NCBI GenBank assembly: GCA_030426145.1
Contig: JAUHZF010000036.1
Span: forward strand, 1-39,095
Source of the DNA: Polyangia bacterium
GTDB taxonomy: Bacteria > Myxococcota_A > Polyangia > Polyangiales > Polyangiaceae
Direction: 5' to 3'
DNA: 39,095 bases
The notes below the pieces were generated by a model. It searched no databases and had not been told where the DNA came from. It saw only the letters and a list, made by a program, of their open reading frames with translations. A program made the translations under genes and the position numbers. Below are positions 1 through 8,115 of this stretch, piece after piece; the first letter of the stretch is position 1, and the number at the start of each line of letters is the position of its first letter.

Positions 1-87
1 CAGGCCCAGGCGCTGCGAGATGCGCTTGCCGTTGCGACGGATCGCGTTGGTGTCGGTGCCCTTGTCGTCGGAGGACTCGTCAGCCAT
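1..87 (-). CDS. Partial CDS, N-terminus of an unknown hydrophilic protein
   Basis: An ATG at 87 on the minus strand opens a frame of 29 codons that runs off the window edge without a stop. The visible residues begin MADESSDDKGTDTN and continue into a basic stretch (IRRNGKRISQRLGL). The start is acidic and probably disordered. No family can be named from so short a piece. It would be transcribed divergently from the GGDEF gene at 182, leaving about 95 nt for two promoters. No strong ribosome binding site was seen, so the call depends only on the open frame and a plausible composition. Confidence 0.4.
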   Translation of the reverse strand, partial: MADESSDDKGTDTNAIRRNGKRISQRLGL

Positions 88-181
88 GCGGGCAAAACGC
101 TACCCACTCCCGCGGGCCCGCGCAACAGAGGAGGCAGCAAGCCAGTGCAACCGTCGGACACCATTGGTACGCTCACATCGC

Positions 182-1237
182 ATGGGTGGTTATCGCGACG
201 CGGGGCGGGGCGGGCAGCTCGACGACGAGTTCGAACGCGCGCTCGACACCCTGTCGGCGGTGCTGCGGGACTTCGGCGACGGCGCCTTCGGCAATGAGGA
301 CGAAGACCCGAGAGAGGCGGCAGACCAGTGGCGAAAGTGGGCTCGGCACATCCTCAATCGGGGGCCGCACCCCGACGCCGAGCACCGTGGACCGGCCGCC
401 GAGCGGGATTGGCGAGGTCTGCGGGCACGCTTTCGTACCCACCGGCAGCGCGAGAAAGCCTACGTCGAGCGACTCCGCAAGCTGATCGGCCAGCTCCTCG
501 ACGGGATTCGCAGCGCTTTCGCCTCCGACGCCAAGAGTGACGCCGAGCTCGAGCGTCGCTTCGACGGACTACGGCGGGCAGCGGAGACGGCCCCGCTCGA
601 GGAGCTTCGCGAGCGCGTGCTCGACGCCGTGAGTCATGTGCAAGAGAGCATGGAAGGTCGCAAGGCGCGCCACCGCGAAGAGCTCAAGCGCATCGGCGCC
701 CGGGTTCGCGACTTGCGGGCGGAGTTGGCGGTAGCCAAACGGCGCGCGGAGATCGACGGGCTCACTCAGCTCTACAACCGAGGCGCCTTCGACGACTACC
801 TCGCCGCGGTGACGCGGAAGTTCCAGCAGGACGGCGAGGCGGTGAGCCTCCTTCTCGTCGACGTCGATCACTTCAAGCGTCTCAACGACACGCACGGCCA
901 CCAAGCTGGTGACCAAGTCCTCAAGACCCTGGCCTCGACCATGGTGCGCGTGGCTTCCCGCAGCACCGACTACGTCGCGCGCTACGGCGGGGAGGAGTTC
1001 GCGGTCGTGCTCGGAGAGACGCCGCCCGCCGGGGCCGCGAAGGTGGGGGACCGCTTGATGGAAGCGGTGCGTACCCTTCGCATCCGCCACGCCGAGGCCA
1101 TCATCGCCATCACCATCTCGGTCGGCGTCGCGACGCTCAAGAAGGATGAGGACCCGAGCGACTGGCTGCAACGAGCCGACGAGGCGCTGTACGCCGCAAA
1201 AGAAGCAGGGCGCGACCGTCGTGTGGTCGCGCCCTGA
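182..1237 (+). CDS. GGDEF-domain diguanylate cyclase
   Basis: Predicted to make cyclic di-GMP from two GTP in the cytoplasm. The 351-residue protein has an N-terminal helical, charged region (about 20-185, probably coiled coil) with no recognisable sensor, then a GGDEF domain (about 190-350). The domain opens with DGLTQLYNRGAF and carries GGEEF at 269-273. An RxxD inhibitory site (RSTD, 260-263) lies exactly five residues before it, so product feedback is expected. No membrane segment is seen. The frame stays open upstream to 20, but the ATG at 182 gives a normal N-terminus and has a TACGCT -10-like box 8 nt before it. An HD-GYP regulator at 8116 is the matching putative c-di-GMP hydrolase in this window. 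Confidence 0.9.
   Translation: MGGYRDAGRGGQLDDEFERALDTLSAVLRDFGDGAFGNEDEDPREAADQWRKWARHILNRGPHPDAEHRGPAAERDWRGLRARFRTHRQREKAYVERLRKLIGQLLDGIRSAFASDAKSDAELERRFDGLRRAAETAPLEELRERVLDAVSHVQESMEGRKARHREELKRIGARVRDLRAELAVAKRRAEIDGLTQLYNRGAFDDYLAAVTRKFQQDGEAVSLLLVDVDHFKRLNDTHGHQAGDQVLKTLASTMVRVASRSTDYVARYGGEEFAVVLGETPPAGAAKVGDRLMEAVRTLRIRHAEAIIAITISVGVATLKKDEDPSDWLQRADEALYAAKEAGRDRRVVAP
1208..1234. terminator. Perfect 10-bp hairpin at the end of the GGDEF gene
   Basis: GGGCGCGACC (1208-1217) and GGTCGCGCCC (1225-1234) are perfect inverted repeats with a 7-nt loop. The hairpin lies inside the last codons of the GGDEF gene and ends next to its TGA. It sits between two convergent genes and could end transcription in both directions. 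No U-run follows on either strand, so its role as an intrinsic terminator is inferred. Confidence 0.5.
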
Positions 1238-1261
1238 TGCGCTCGAGTTGGCAGCGAGCCG

Positions 1262-3010
1262 CTACTCGGCGACGGGCCCCGAGTAGGAGAAGGCCTTCTT
1301 GATCGGAGGCGGCGTGAGGCCGAAGTTGCCGACGATGCGTCGCGCGTAGTTGTAATAGGCCGAGTCCATCATCACCGAGTACATCGACCAGGTCGGGTCG
1401 CCTGGCTTGCGCCGCACGCTCAGTTCCTGGGCGGGCGAGCTTCGGAGATGCTCCGGCGCGTAGAGGACCTTGCCCTTGCGGTCGAGGATCCGGAAGCCCC
1501 ACTCCACCTCGATGGCGAAGAGGAAGCCGGCGAAGCGCTTGACCCCGTCGGTTCCGGTCTTGTCGTAGAAGAAGAAGTCCTTGATGCGGAAGATGGTCGA
1601 GCTGACCTCGAAGATGAGCTTTCCATCGCGATCGTCACCGTCTTTGAGGGGGACCAAGGTGAAGAGGCCGTCGCTCTCGAACACCTGGTGGAACGATTCG
1701 TTCATCGCGGTGATGAAAGTCCCGCGACGCTTGTTGTCGAAGGATGCGGAGAAGGCCTGACCCGGGTCGATGACGGGGGCGTTGCCCTTGGGGAACGAGG
1801 CGCGGGCGTCCGGGTGGCGCTGCATCTGCTTGAGCAAGGCGTCGGTGCCCTCGGGCGGATCGAGCTTGGGCTCGTTGACGAAGGCGACGTAGACGTTCGC
1901 GTCCGTCGACGACGACAGGCCCTGGAGCATGGTGGCGAAGGCACCGCGAAGGGCGGGGTCGACGGGGAACTCACGCTTCTTGCTCCCGACCGCCTTGAAC
2001 ATCTTGGCGGTGGCGTCGTCATAGATCTTCGTGAAGGCCTTCTCGGCGTCCTTGCGGGCCTCCTTGAGCAGTTCCTTGGTGTCGTCGTCGTCGCCGTCGT
2101 GGTCGTCGATCTCCTTCATCAGGTTGCGGAGATCGACGGCGCGCTTGGTGTCTACCGCCTCGTGCACGCGCGCCAGGGTGTAGTGGCCGAACCACTCGGG
2201 CTTGAGGAACTGCTCCTCGTACTTGTCCGAATAGCGCCACTTCCAGTTGTCGGGGAAGCTGTCGCCGTCCTCCTTCAGCTCGGCGAAGACACCGTCTGCT
2301 TCGCTTTGCCGCGCCGACGTGCTGACGCTGGGCCCTGCCGCGGTGCATAGGATCGTGACCACGCCGACGATGCCGCCGACCACGGCCCAGGACAGCTCCT
2401 TCTTGGCGAGGCCCGCCGCGCCGCTCGCCACACCCCACGCCGAGAGACCCGCGATGAGGCCGACGAAGAAGGCGGTGCCGTAGCCCTTGTAGGCCGACGC
2501 GTAGACCCCCACGAGGCACCCGAGCAGGAGGATGCCGAACATGAAGAGCTTGATGATCGAGCCGCCCATGCTCGGTCCGGGAGGGGGACGATTGGCGCCA
2601 GGATGGCCAAACCCTCCTGGCGGCCCGCCGAACTGGGGTGGGCCACCGAACCCGCCCGGGGGCGGACCCCCGAAGCCACCGGGAGGCGGACCATATCCAC
2701 CGCCGCCCGGAGGACCGAAACCGCCTCCGCCGGGAGGGCCACCGGGTGGACCGAAACCACCTCCGCCGGGAGGGCCACCGGGCGGACCGCCGGGGGGGCC
2801 GAAACCACCTCCGCCAGGAGGGCCACCGGGCGGGCCGTAGCCACCTCCTCCGGGGGGGCCACCGGGTGGGCCGTAGCCACCGCCGCCGGGGGGGCCGCCA
2901 GGAGGACCGTAGCCGCCGCCGCCGGGGGGGCCGCCGGGAGGACCGCCGCCGGGCGGGCCCCAGCCTTGATTGGTGTGTCGGGTCGGCTCCGAAGCCATCT
3001 CAGTCATCAC
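1262..3010 (-). CDS. Gly/Pro-rich membrane protein of unknown function
   Basis: A 582-residue protein in three parts. Residues about 15-145 are a low-complexity segment of GPPGG/GGYGPPGG/GGFGPPGG repeats. Next come hydrophobic segments at about 150-230 (GSIIKLFMFGILLLGCLVG, then a Gly/Ala-rich pair), giving two or three membrane helices. A soluble C-terminal part (about 235-582) is rich in charged residues and includes an Asp-rich stretch (DDHDGDDDD). The C-terminal part is not recognised. Its fold may be extracytoplasmic, but the topology cannot be fixed by eye. The start is either the first ATG at 3010 or the Met at residue 5. It lies 125 nt downstream of ahcY on the same strand, separated by a strong hairpin, so it is probably transcribed separately. 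Confidence 0.8.
   Translation of the reverse strand: MMTEMASEPTRHTNQGWGPPGGGPPGGPPGGGGYGPPGGPPGGGGYGPPGGPPGGGGYGPPGGPPGGGGFGPPGGPPGGPPGGGGFGPPGGPPGGGGFGPPGGGGYGPPPGGFGGPPPGGFGGPPQFGGPPGGFGHPGANRPPPGPSMGGSIIKLFMFGILLLGCLVGVYASAYKGYGTAFFVGLIAGLSAWGVASGAAGLAKKELSWAVVGGIVGVVTILCTAAGPSVSTSARQSEADGVFAELKEDGDSFPDNWKWRYSDKYEEQFLKPEWFGHYTLARVHEAVDTKRAVDLRNLMKEIDDHDGDDDDTKELLKEARKDAEKAFTKIYDDATAKMFKAVGSKKREFPVDPALRGAFATMLQGLSSSTDANVYVAFVNEPKLDPPEGTDALLKQMQRHPDARASFPKGNAPVIDPGQAFSASFDNKRRGTFITAMNESFHQVFESDGLFTLVPLKDGDDRDGKLIFEVSSTIFRIKDFFFYDKTGTDGVKRFAGFLFAIEVEWGFRILDRKGKVLYAPEHLRSSPAQELSVRRKPGDPTWSMYSVMMDSAYYNYARRIVGNFGLTPPPIKKAFSYSGPVAE
2640..2955 (-). repeat. In-frame GPPGG coding repeat
   Basis: Degenerate tandem repeats encoding GPPGGPPGGGGYG/FG units form the N-terminal tail of the 1262-3010 protein. 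Unit lengths vary (about 27-45 nt) but reading frame is kept throughout. The region looks prone to slippage and copy-number change. Confidence 0.85.
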
Positions 3011-3063
3011 CGGCAGGGTACCCCGAAACGCGCGGAGGTCTTCCCTCCGTTTCCAGAACGCAG

Positions 3064-3096
3064 GTGGCCGCCCTGGTACGAGCCCGGGGCGGCCAC
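3064..3096 (-). terminator. 10-bp hairpin downstream of ahcY
   Basis: GTGGCCGCCC (3064-3073) and GGGCGGCCAC (3087-3096) form a perfect 10-bp stem with a 13-nt loop, about 40 nt past the ahcY stop. No U-tract follows on the minus strand. The position fits transcription termination between ahcY and the Gly/Pro-rich gene, but this is inferred. Confidence 0.5.
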
Positions 3097-3135
3097 GATG
3101 GGGGAGCTGCGTCCCCGCGCTCTACGCTCTGGGGA

Positions 3136-4578
3136 TCAGTAGCGGTAGAACTCGGGCTTGTAGGGCCCCTCGACGGGCACGCCGATGTACTTGGCCTGGT
3201 CGTCGGTGAGCTTGGTCAGCTTGGCGCCGAGCTTGTCGAGGTGAAGGCGGGCGACCTCCTCATCGAGATGCTTGGGCAGCACGTAGACCTTCTTCTCGTA
3301 GTTCTCGTGGTTCTTCCAGAGCTCGAGCTGGGCGAGGACCTGGTTGGTGAAGGAGGCGCTCATCACGAAGCTCGGGTGGCCGGTGGCGCAGCCGAGGTTC
3401 AGCAGGCGACCCTCGGCGAGCACGAGCACGCTGTGGCCGTCTGCGAAGGTGTACTCGTCGAACTGCGGCTTGATCTGGGTCCGCTTCACGCCCTTCATCT
3501 TCTCGAGCTCCGCCATCTGGATCTCGTTGTCGAAGTGGCCGATGTTCCCGACGATGGCCTTGTCCTTCATCTTGCCCATCATCTCGGCGGTGATGATGTC
3601 CTTGTTGCCCGTGGCGGTGATGAAGATGTCGGCCTTGCCGATCCAGTCGTCGAGCGTGCCGACCTCGTAGCCCTCCATCGCGGCCTGTAGGGCGCAGATG
3701 GGATCGATCTCGGCCACGATGACGCGGCAGCCTTGCCCGACGAGGGACTGCACGCAGCCCTTGCCCACGTCGCCGTAGCCGGCGACGACGGCGACCTTGC
3801 CGCCGAGCATGACGTCGGAGGCGCGGAAGATGCCGTCGACGAGGCTGTGACGGCAGCCGTAGATGTTGTCGAACTTGCTCTTGGTCACCGAGTTGTTGAC
3901 GTTGATCGACGGGAAGAGGAGCGTGCCCTCCTTCTCCATCTCGTAGAGGCGAGCGACGCCAGTGGTGGTCTCTTCGCTCACGCCGCGGATGGGCTTGACG
4001 AAGTTCTCCCAGCGGCCGGGCGAGCGCTCCTTGATCTCACGAAGCTGACCGAGGATGACGCCCCACTCCGCCGGCTCGGCGTCGGCGTTGAACTCGGGGA
4101 TGGTGCCGGACTTCTCGTACTCGAGGCCCTTGTGGATGAGCAGCGTGGCATCGCCACCGTCGTCGACGATGATGTCCGGCCCGCTGCCGTCGGGCCAGGT
4201 GAGCGCCTGATCGGTGCACCACCAGTACTCCTCCAGGGTCTCGCCCTTCCAGGCGTAGACCGCGGCGCCCTTGGGCTCCTCGGGCGTGCCGTCGCGGCCG
4301 ACGGCGACCGCGGCGGCGGCGCTGTCTTGGGTCGAGAAGATGTTGCAGCTGCACCAGCGAACGTCGGCGCCGAGGTCCATCAGGGTCTCGATGAGGACGG
4401 CCGTCTGCACGGTCATGTGAAGCGACCCCATCACCTTCGCGCCCTTGAGGGGCTGCTCTTTGGCGTGGCGTTCGCGGAGGGCCATCAGGCCGGGCATCTC
4501 GCTCTCGGCGAGGCGGATCTCGTTGCGGCCGAGCTCCCAGAGAGAAAGGTCGGCGACTTTGAAGTTCTGCTTGCTCAT
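3136..4578 (-). CDS. ahcY: Adenosylhomocysteinase
   Basis: Hydrolyses S-adenosyl-L-homocysteine to adenosine and homocysteine, removing the product that inhibits SAM-dependent methyltransferases. The 480-residue length fits the bacterial family with the usual insertion. Visible marks are the N-terminal substrate domain ([16 protein letters not shown], then [10 protein letters not shown] at about 77-86), the NAD-binding glycine motif GYGDVGKG at 267-274, [14 protein letters not shown] near the C-terminus, and the typical ending KPEFYRY. The start ATG at 4578 has AAGGA 5-6 nt upstream. It lies 48 nt downstream of an ArsR-methyltransferase fusion gene on the same strand, so the two probably form an operon controlled by SAH levels. 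Confidence 0.98.
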   Translation of the reverse strand: MSKQNFKVADLSLWELGRNEIRLAESEMPGLMALRERHAKEQPLKGAKVMGSLHMTVQTAVLIETLMDLGADVRWCSCNIFSTQDSAAAAVAVGRDGTPEEPKGAAVYAWKGETLEEYWWCTDQALTWPDGSGPDIIVDDGGDATLLIHKGLEYEKSGTIPEFNADAEPAEWGVILGQLREIKERSPGRWENFVKPIRGVSEETTTGVARLYEMEKEGTLLFPSINVNNSVTKSKFDNIYGCRHSLVDGIFRASDVMLGGKVAVVAGYGDVGKGCVQSLVGQGCRVIVAEIDPICALQAAMEGYEVGTLDDWIGKADIFITATGNKDIITAEMMGKMKDKAIVGNIGHFDNEIQMAELEKMKGVKRTQIKPQFDEYTFADGHSVLVLAEGRLLNLGCATGHPSFVMSASFTNQVLAQLELWKNHENYEKKVYVLPKHLDEEVARLHLDKLGAKLTKLTDDQAKYIGVPVEGPYKPEFYRY

Positions 4579-4602
4579 GGTTCCTTGATTCTTCCGTTGG
4601 GG

Positions 4603-4617
4603 GGCCGCGATGCGGCC
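4603..4617 (-). other. Intercistronic hairpin between the sahR-like gene and ahcY
   Basis: GGCCGC, GAT, GCGGCC forms a 6-bp stem with a 3-nt loop in the 48-nt gap between the two genes, upstream of the ahcY ribosome binding site. It could tune the relative expression of the second gene or stabilise its mRNA. Function is inferred from position only. Confidence 0.4.
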
Positions 4618-4626
4618 GTGAGGGAT

Positions 4627-5622
4627 TCAGCGGGACGGGCCGCGACGGCCCGCCAGCCATTGCCACACGAGGTGGCGATCGGGGCCGGTTCCGTTCCACG
4701 AGGAGGGGAGACGGCCCTGTTGGATGTCGTCGAGACCGGCCTCGTGGGCGAGGTCTCGCAGCTCGCTCGGCTCGAACCCCAACCAGAGGTCGGCCTCCTG
4801 CTCGCGCAGCGCTTCGTCGCGATGGCTCTCGTAGTCGAGCACCACCACCGCACCCCCTGGACCGTCGTCGGTGGGCTCAGCCGCGAGGGCCACCAGGTCT
4901 TGCATGGCGCGGCGCGGAACGGGCGCGTGATGGAGGACCCGTGCAGCGAACACCGCATCCGCCTGCTGCTCGGTCGCGCTCCGGACCTCTTCGTCGTCGA
5001 GCTCCCCGCACACGAAAGTGACGTTGTCGAACCCGCGCTCGAGCGAGCGCGAGCGCGCGAGGGCCAGCTGCGGCTCGGCGCGGTCGATGGCGACCACCTT
5101 CTCGAACAACGGGGCCAGCACCTCGAGGAGCGCGCCATCACCCGTGCCCGCGTCGACGGCGAGCCGGCGGGACGGCATGAGCACCGCGATGGCGCGGAGG
5201 TAGGCGGCGAGCTCGTCTGGGGGACCGATGCGGGGGGGACGGTCGCCCCGCGCGAAGAACTCTCGGGTCGCGCGGTCCCGGGCGGCGAGGACCGTGGCGA
5301 CGCGTCGGAGCGAGCCGTCCTCTTCACACAGCTGCGTCCCTGCGGTGAGTGCGTCGGCGACGACGGGATCTTCGGTCGCCTGAGGCGCCAACCGCAGGAG
5401 AAGCCACGTGCCCTGCTTGCGTCCGTACAGCAGACCGGCTTCACGAAGGGCGGCGCAGTGCCGCGAAACCTTGGGCTGGCCTTCTCCGAGGAGGTCGGCG
5501 AGCTCGCTCACGCCGAGCTCGGCCTGCGCGGCGAGACCCAACAAACGGAGCCGCGTAGGGTCGGAGAGCACCCGGTAGAGCTCCCATCGGGGGCTCGGCT
5601 CGGATGTAGAGGCCAGCTGCAC
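4627..5622 (-). CDS. sahR: ArsR-family regulator fused to a SAM-dependent methyltransferase domain (SahR-like)
   Basis: The 331-residue protein has an ArsR winged helix at about 12-80 (LSDPTRLRLLGLA, then recognition region GQPKVSRHCAALREAGL) and a class I methyltransferase fold at about 130-320 with motif I VDAGTGDGALLE near 156-166. SahR, described in proteobacteria, has this same architecture: the methyltransferase-like domain binds SAH or SAM as effector and the protein represses ahcY and other methionine-cycle genes. Here ahcY follows directly, which supports that role. The cysteine pairs of metal-sensing ArsR proteins are absent from the expected helix (GEGQPKVSRHCAA has only one Cys). 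The GTG start at 5622 lies 6 nt from a TATATC box, so the message may be leaderless. Actual methyl transfer cannot be excluded. Confidence 0.8.
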   Translation of the reverse strand: MQLASTSEPSPRWELYRVLSDPTRLRLLGLAAQAELGVSELADLLGEGQPKVSRHCAALREAGLLYGRKQGTWLLLRLAPQATEDPVVADALTAGTQLCEEDGSLRRVATVLAARDRATREFFARGDRPPRIGPPDELAAYLRAIAVLMPSRRLAVDAGTGDGALLEVLAPLFEKVVAIDRAEPQLALARSRSLERGFDNVTFVCGELDDEEVRSATEQQADAVFAARVLHHAPVPRRAMQDLVALAAEPTDDGPGGAVVVLDYESHRDEALREQEADLWLGFEPSELRDLAHEAGLDDIQQGRLPSSWNGTGPDRHLVWQWLAGRRGPSR

Positions 5623-5628
5623 GGGTTG

Positions 5629-5662
5629 GATATATGCTTAGTTGTGAAACCATGCAACTAAG
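5629..5662 (-). promoter_or_regulatory. Promoter with inverted-repeat operator for the sahR-ahcY operon
   Basis: On the minus strand a TTGCAT -35-like box (5652-5657) is separated by exactly 17 nt from a TATATC -10-like box (5629-5634). A perfect inverted repeat, CTTAGTTG (5637-5644) and CAACTAAG (5655-5662) with a 10-nt spacer, overlaps the -35 box and the spacer. A dimeric ArsR protein bound there would block RNA polymerase, consistent with autoregulation. The region is AT-rich compared with its surroundings. Confidence 0.65.
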
Positions 5663-5871
5663 ATCGGCGCCTGAGCTCGGAGCCCATGACCATGCCCCGC
5701 TCGACCGGCCCCTCGCGTGACGCGAACGTGCCGATTCAGCCGCTTTTCTGCGGAGTTCCGTGCGACGCGGCGCGCGCGGGGTGGTAACCTCGTGGACTTG
5801 AACCAGAAGGTCGGCGTCGCCGCGGCGGCCCGAACCACCCGCGAGCCCTGGCGGGCTCGGGAGGCGAGCGC

Positions 5872-8052
5872 ATGGGACGGACAGCGCCCGAGAAGAGGCC
5901 CGAAAAGCCGATCGAGTGGGACCCCGACGCCGAGGTGCGTTGTGTTCACGTCGAGGCCTGCGGGGCCTGCCCCTTGATGCCGATGCGCTACGAGGACCAG
6001 CGGGAGACCAAGCGCAAGCGGCTTCGGCTTTCCCTCGATCGCTACGGCATCACGCCTCTTGGCAAGGAGGGCGTCGTCGAGCCCGCCGAGGCCATCACGG
6101 GCTATCGGCGCCGAGCCAAGCTGGTCGTCGCGCGCGACGACAGCGGAGAGGTGGCCGTCGGGCTCTACCGCCGACACGACAACCAGAACGTCGTCGACAT
6201 CCCGCACTGCCAGGTGCTCAGCGCGGGCTTGATGGAGCTGGTCGGAGAGCTGCGCGAGCTCGCCAACGATCCCCCGCCGGAGCTGGCCGCGCTGCTCGAG
6301 CCGGCGGTCGGGAACCAGGGCGTGCTCACCGGCCTCGACGCACGCGAGCTCGCGCCCCCCGACGACGACGAGGACGCCGCCGACGATCCCCTCGCGACGC
6401 ACGGCGCAGAGCGCAGCATCTTGCTCACGCTCCTGCTCGTCGCCGAGCGTGCGGCCCCCGTAGAAGACCTGCGCGACGCGGCTCGCGCGCTGCGCCAGAG
6501 GTTGCCGCAGATCTCGGGCTTGTCCGTGTCGCTCCGGTACAGCGCGCGCCACCAGTCGGGCTCGGACTTCATCTCGTTGTCGGGCCTCAGCGAGTGCAAG
6601 GACGCGGTGGCGGATACCTACCAGTACGTCTCGCACACGTCGTTCCTGCACGTGCACCGGGGTCAAGCCGAACAGCTCTACGCCTTGTTGGGCAAGGTGG
6701 TCGACGAAGCCCTCGCGCCGGGGGAAGGGCGTGTGCTCGACCTCTACGGCGGCACGGGCGCCATCTCGTTGTCCCTGGCCAAACGGGGACATGCGGCCAC
6801 GCTCGTCGAGTCCTACCCGCCGGCGGCGGCGCTCGCGTTGCGGGCAGCTCAGGCACAGCGCCTCCCCGTGGAGGTGGTGACGGGTGACGTCGCTTCGGTC
6901 ACCAAGGCCCTCGCGGCGGCCAAGTCGGCGTTCGACGTCGTGGTCGCCAATCCGCCGCGTCGGGGCCTTTCCCCCGCGGCGCGCGAAGCCATCACCGCCC
7001 TCGGACCCAAGCGTGTGGTCTACGTGGCGTGCGATCTCGACAACCTGAGTCGCGACCTCGATCCCCTCGCGCGGCTCGGCTACCACCCGCGCGACGTCTA
7101 CCCGATGGACATGCTGCCGCTCACCGAAGAGGTCGAGGTGGTCGTGGTGCTCCAGCGAGGTCCAGCCCCGGTGCCGGAGGTCCTCTACGCGGACGAGGAG
7201 ATCATCGCGCTCGACAAACCACCTCACGAGCCGGTGGAGATCCAGCCGGAGTACCCGGTCAGCCTGCTCGGTCGCGCCCAAGGCCACATCGACGGTGGGG
7301 CCTTCATCCCCGTCCTCAAGGTCGAGGCGGGCACGAGCGGCGTGACCATCTTCGCCCGCAACCAAGCCGCGGCCGACAAGTGGACCCAGGCCGTGCAGAA
7401 CTCCGGGCGCCTCGTCTACCTCGCGGCTGCGCGCGGCGTGACCCCGGCCAAGGGGGCGATCACGCGTGAGCTACGTGGCGAGCAGGGGCCGCGCCCAGCC
7501 CGGACGCGCTACCGTCGCCTGGCCATCGGCGGTGGTCACTCCATCCTCCGCGTGGTGCCCGAGAAGCGCTACGTGCACCAGATCCGCCGCCACCTCGCCG
7601 CCATCGGACACCCCGTACTTGGCGACGCGCGGTACGGCCATGCACCGACCAATCGCTATTTCGAAGAGAAGCACGGGCTCGACCGTAGCTATCTGCACCT
7701 GGTGAGGGTCGAGATCGATCACCCCGATGATGGCCACCGGCTCCTCATCGAAGCGCCGCTGCCATCCGATCTCCGGGTGACGTTGGTTCGCGCCTCCGAC
7801 GCGTCGGTGCTTCGTTTCCTCGAGAACAAGAAGGCCCTCGGTGGCCAGGGGACACGTCGCCGCGACGAGGCGCCTCAGGTCCCCGTCAGCGAGCGGTCGC
7901 CACTCAGCGTGGTCGATCCCGAGGCGCCTGAGAGCATGTATCCCTCACACCGCGGTGTTCCCGTGTCCCAGCGTGGCCGCGGCGATGCCATCGAGCTCGA
8001 CGACGCGCCCCGTACGGTGCGTGGCGAGCTGCTCACCCCCGACGACGATTAG
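5872..8052 (+). CDS. Fusion: TrmA/RlmD-type RNA m5U methyltransferase plus RluA-type pseudouridine synthase domain
   Basis: A 726-residue bifunctional RNA-modifying enzyme. The N-terminal half (about 1-430) is a TrmA/RlmC/RlmD-type uridine C5-methyltransferase. Four cysteines (C24, C30, C33, C113) are placed as in the 4Fe-4S cluster of RlmD/RlmC. SAM motif I is VLDLYGGTG (288-296), followed by NPPRRG (360-365) and the nucleophile in YVACD (C387). The C-terminal half (about 437-660) resembles RluA-family synthases: LDKPPHEPV, the TSG block at 488-490, KRYVHQIRRHLAAIGHP and LGDARYG. The RluA catalytic aspartate (HRLDxxTSG) aligns with Glu485 (KVEAGTSG), so pseudouridylation activity is doubtful. 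About 65 C-terminal residues look disordered. The ATG at 5872 has GGAGG 7 nt upstream. The target is probably rRNA or tRNA uridine, not determinable here. Confidence 0.9.
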   Translation: MGRTAPEKRPEKPIEWDPDAEVRCVHVEACGACPLMPMRYEDQRETKRKRLRLSLDRYGITPLGKEGVVEPAEAITGYRRRAKLVVARDDSGEVAVGLYRRHDNQNVVDIPHCQVLSAGLMELVGELRELANDPPPELAALLEPAVGNQGVLTGLDARELAPPDDDEDAADDPLATHGAERSILLTLLLVAERAAPVEDLRDAARALRQRLPQISGLSVSLRYSARHQSGSDFISLSGLSECKDAVADTYQYVSHTSFLHVHRGQAEQLYALLGKVVDEALAPGEGRVLDLYGGTGAISLSLAKRGHAATLVESYPPAAALALRAAQAQRLPVEVVTGDVASVTKALAAAKSAFDVVVANPPRRGLSPAAREAITALGPKRVVYVACDLDNLSRDLDPLARLGYHPRDVYPMDMLPLTEEVEVVVVLQRGPAPVPEVLYADEEIIALDKPPHEPVEIQPEYPVSLLGRAQGHIDGGAFIPVLKVEAGTSGVTIFARNQAAADKWTQAVQNSGRLVYLAAARGVTPAKGAITRELRGEQGPRPARTRYRRLAIGGGHSILRVVPEKRYVHQIRRHLAAIGHPVLGDARYGHAPTNRYFEEKHGLDRSYLHLVRVEIDHPDDGHRLLIEAPLPSDLRVTLVRASDASVLRFLENKKALGGQGTRRRDEAPQVPVSERSPLSVVDPEAPESMYPSHRGVPVSQRGRGDAIELDDAPRTVRGELLTPDDD

Positions 8053-8079
8053 ACCCCAAGAACGCGGCCTCGTAGGGTC

Positions 8080-8107
8080 TCGACTGCCGTCGGGGCCGTG
8101 GTAGGTT
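8080..8107 (+). promoter_or_regulatory. Candidate promoter for the HD-GYP gene
   Basis: TCGACT (8080-8085), a 16-nt spacer and TAGGTT (8102-8107) resemble a housekeeping promoter. The -10 box lies 8 nt before the ATG at 8116 and downstream of the alternative GTG at 8098. It therefore favours 8116 as the start and predicts a leaderless or nearly leaderless transcript. Confidence 0.45.
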
Positions 8108-8115
8108 CGGCTTTC

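Noticed and set aside
5638..7365. Minus-strand frame of 575 residues
   Set aside because: It is antisense to the well-supported methyltransferase/pseudouridine synthase fusion and has no family motifs; long antisense frames are common at this GC content.
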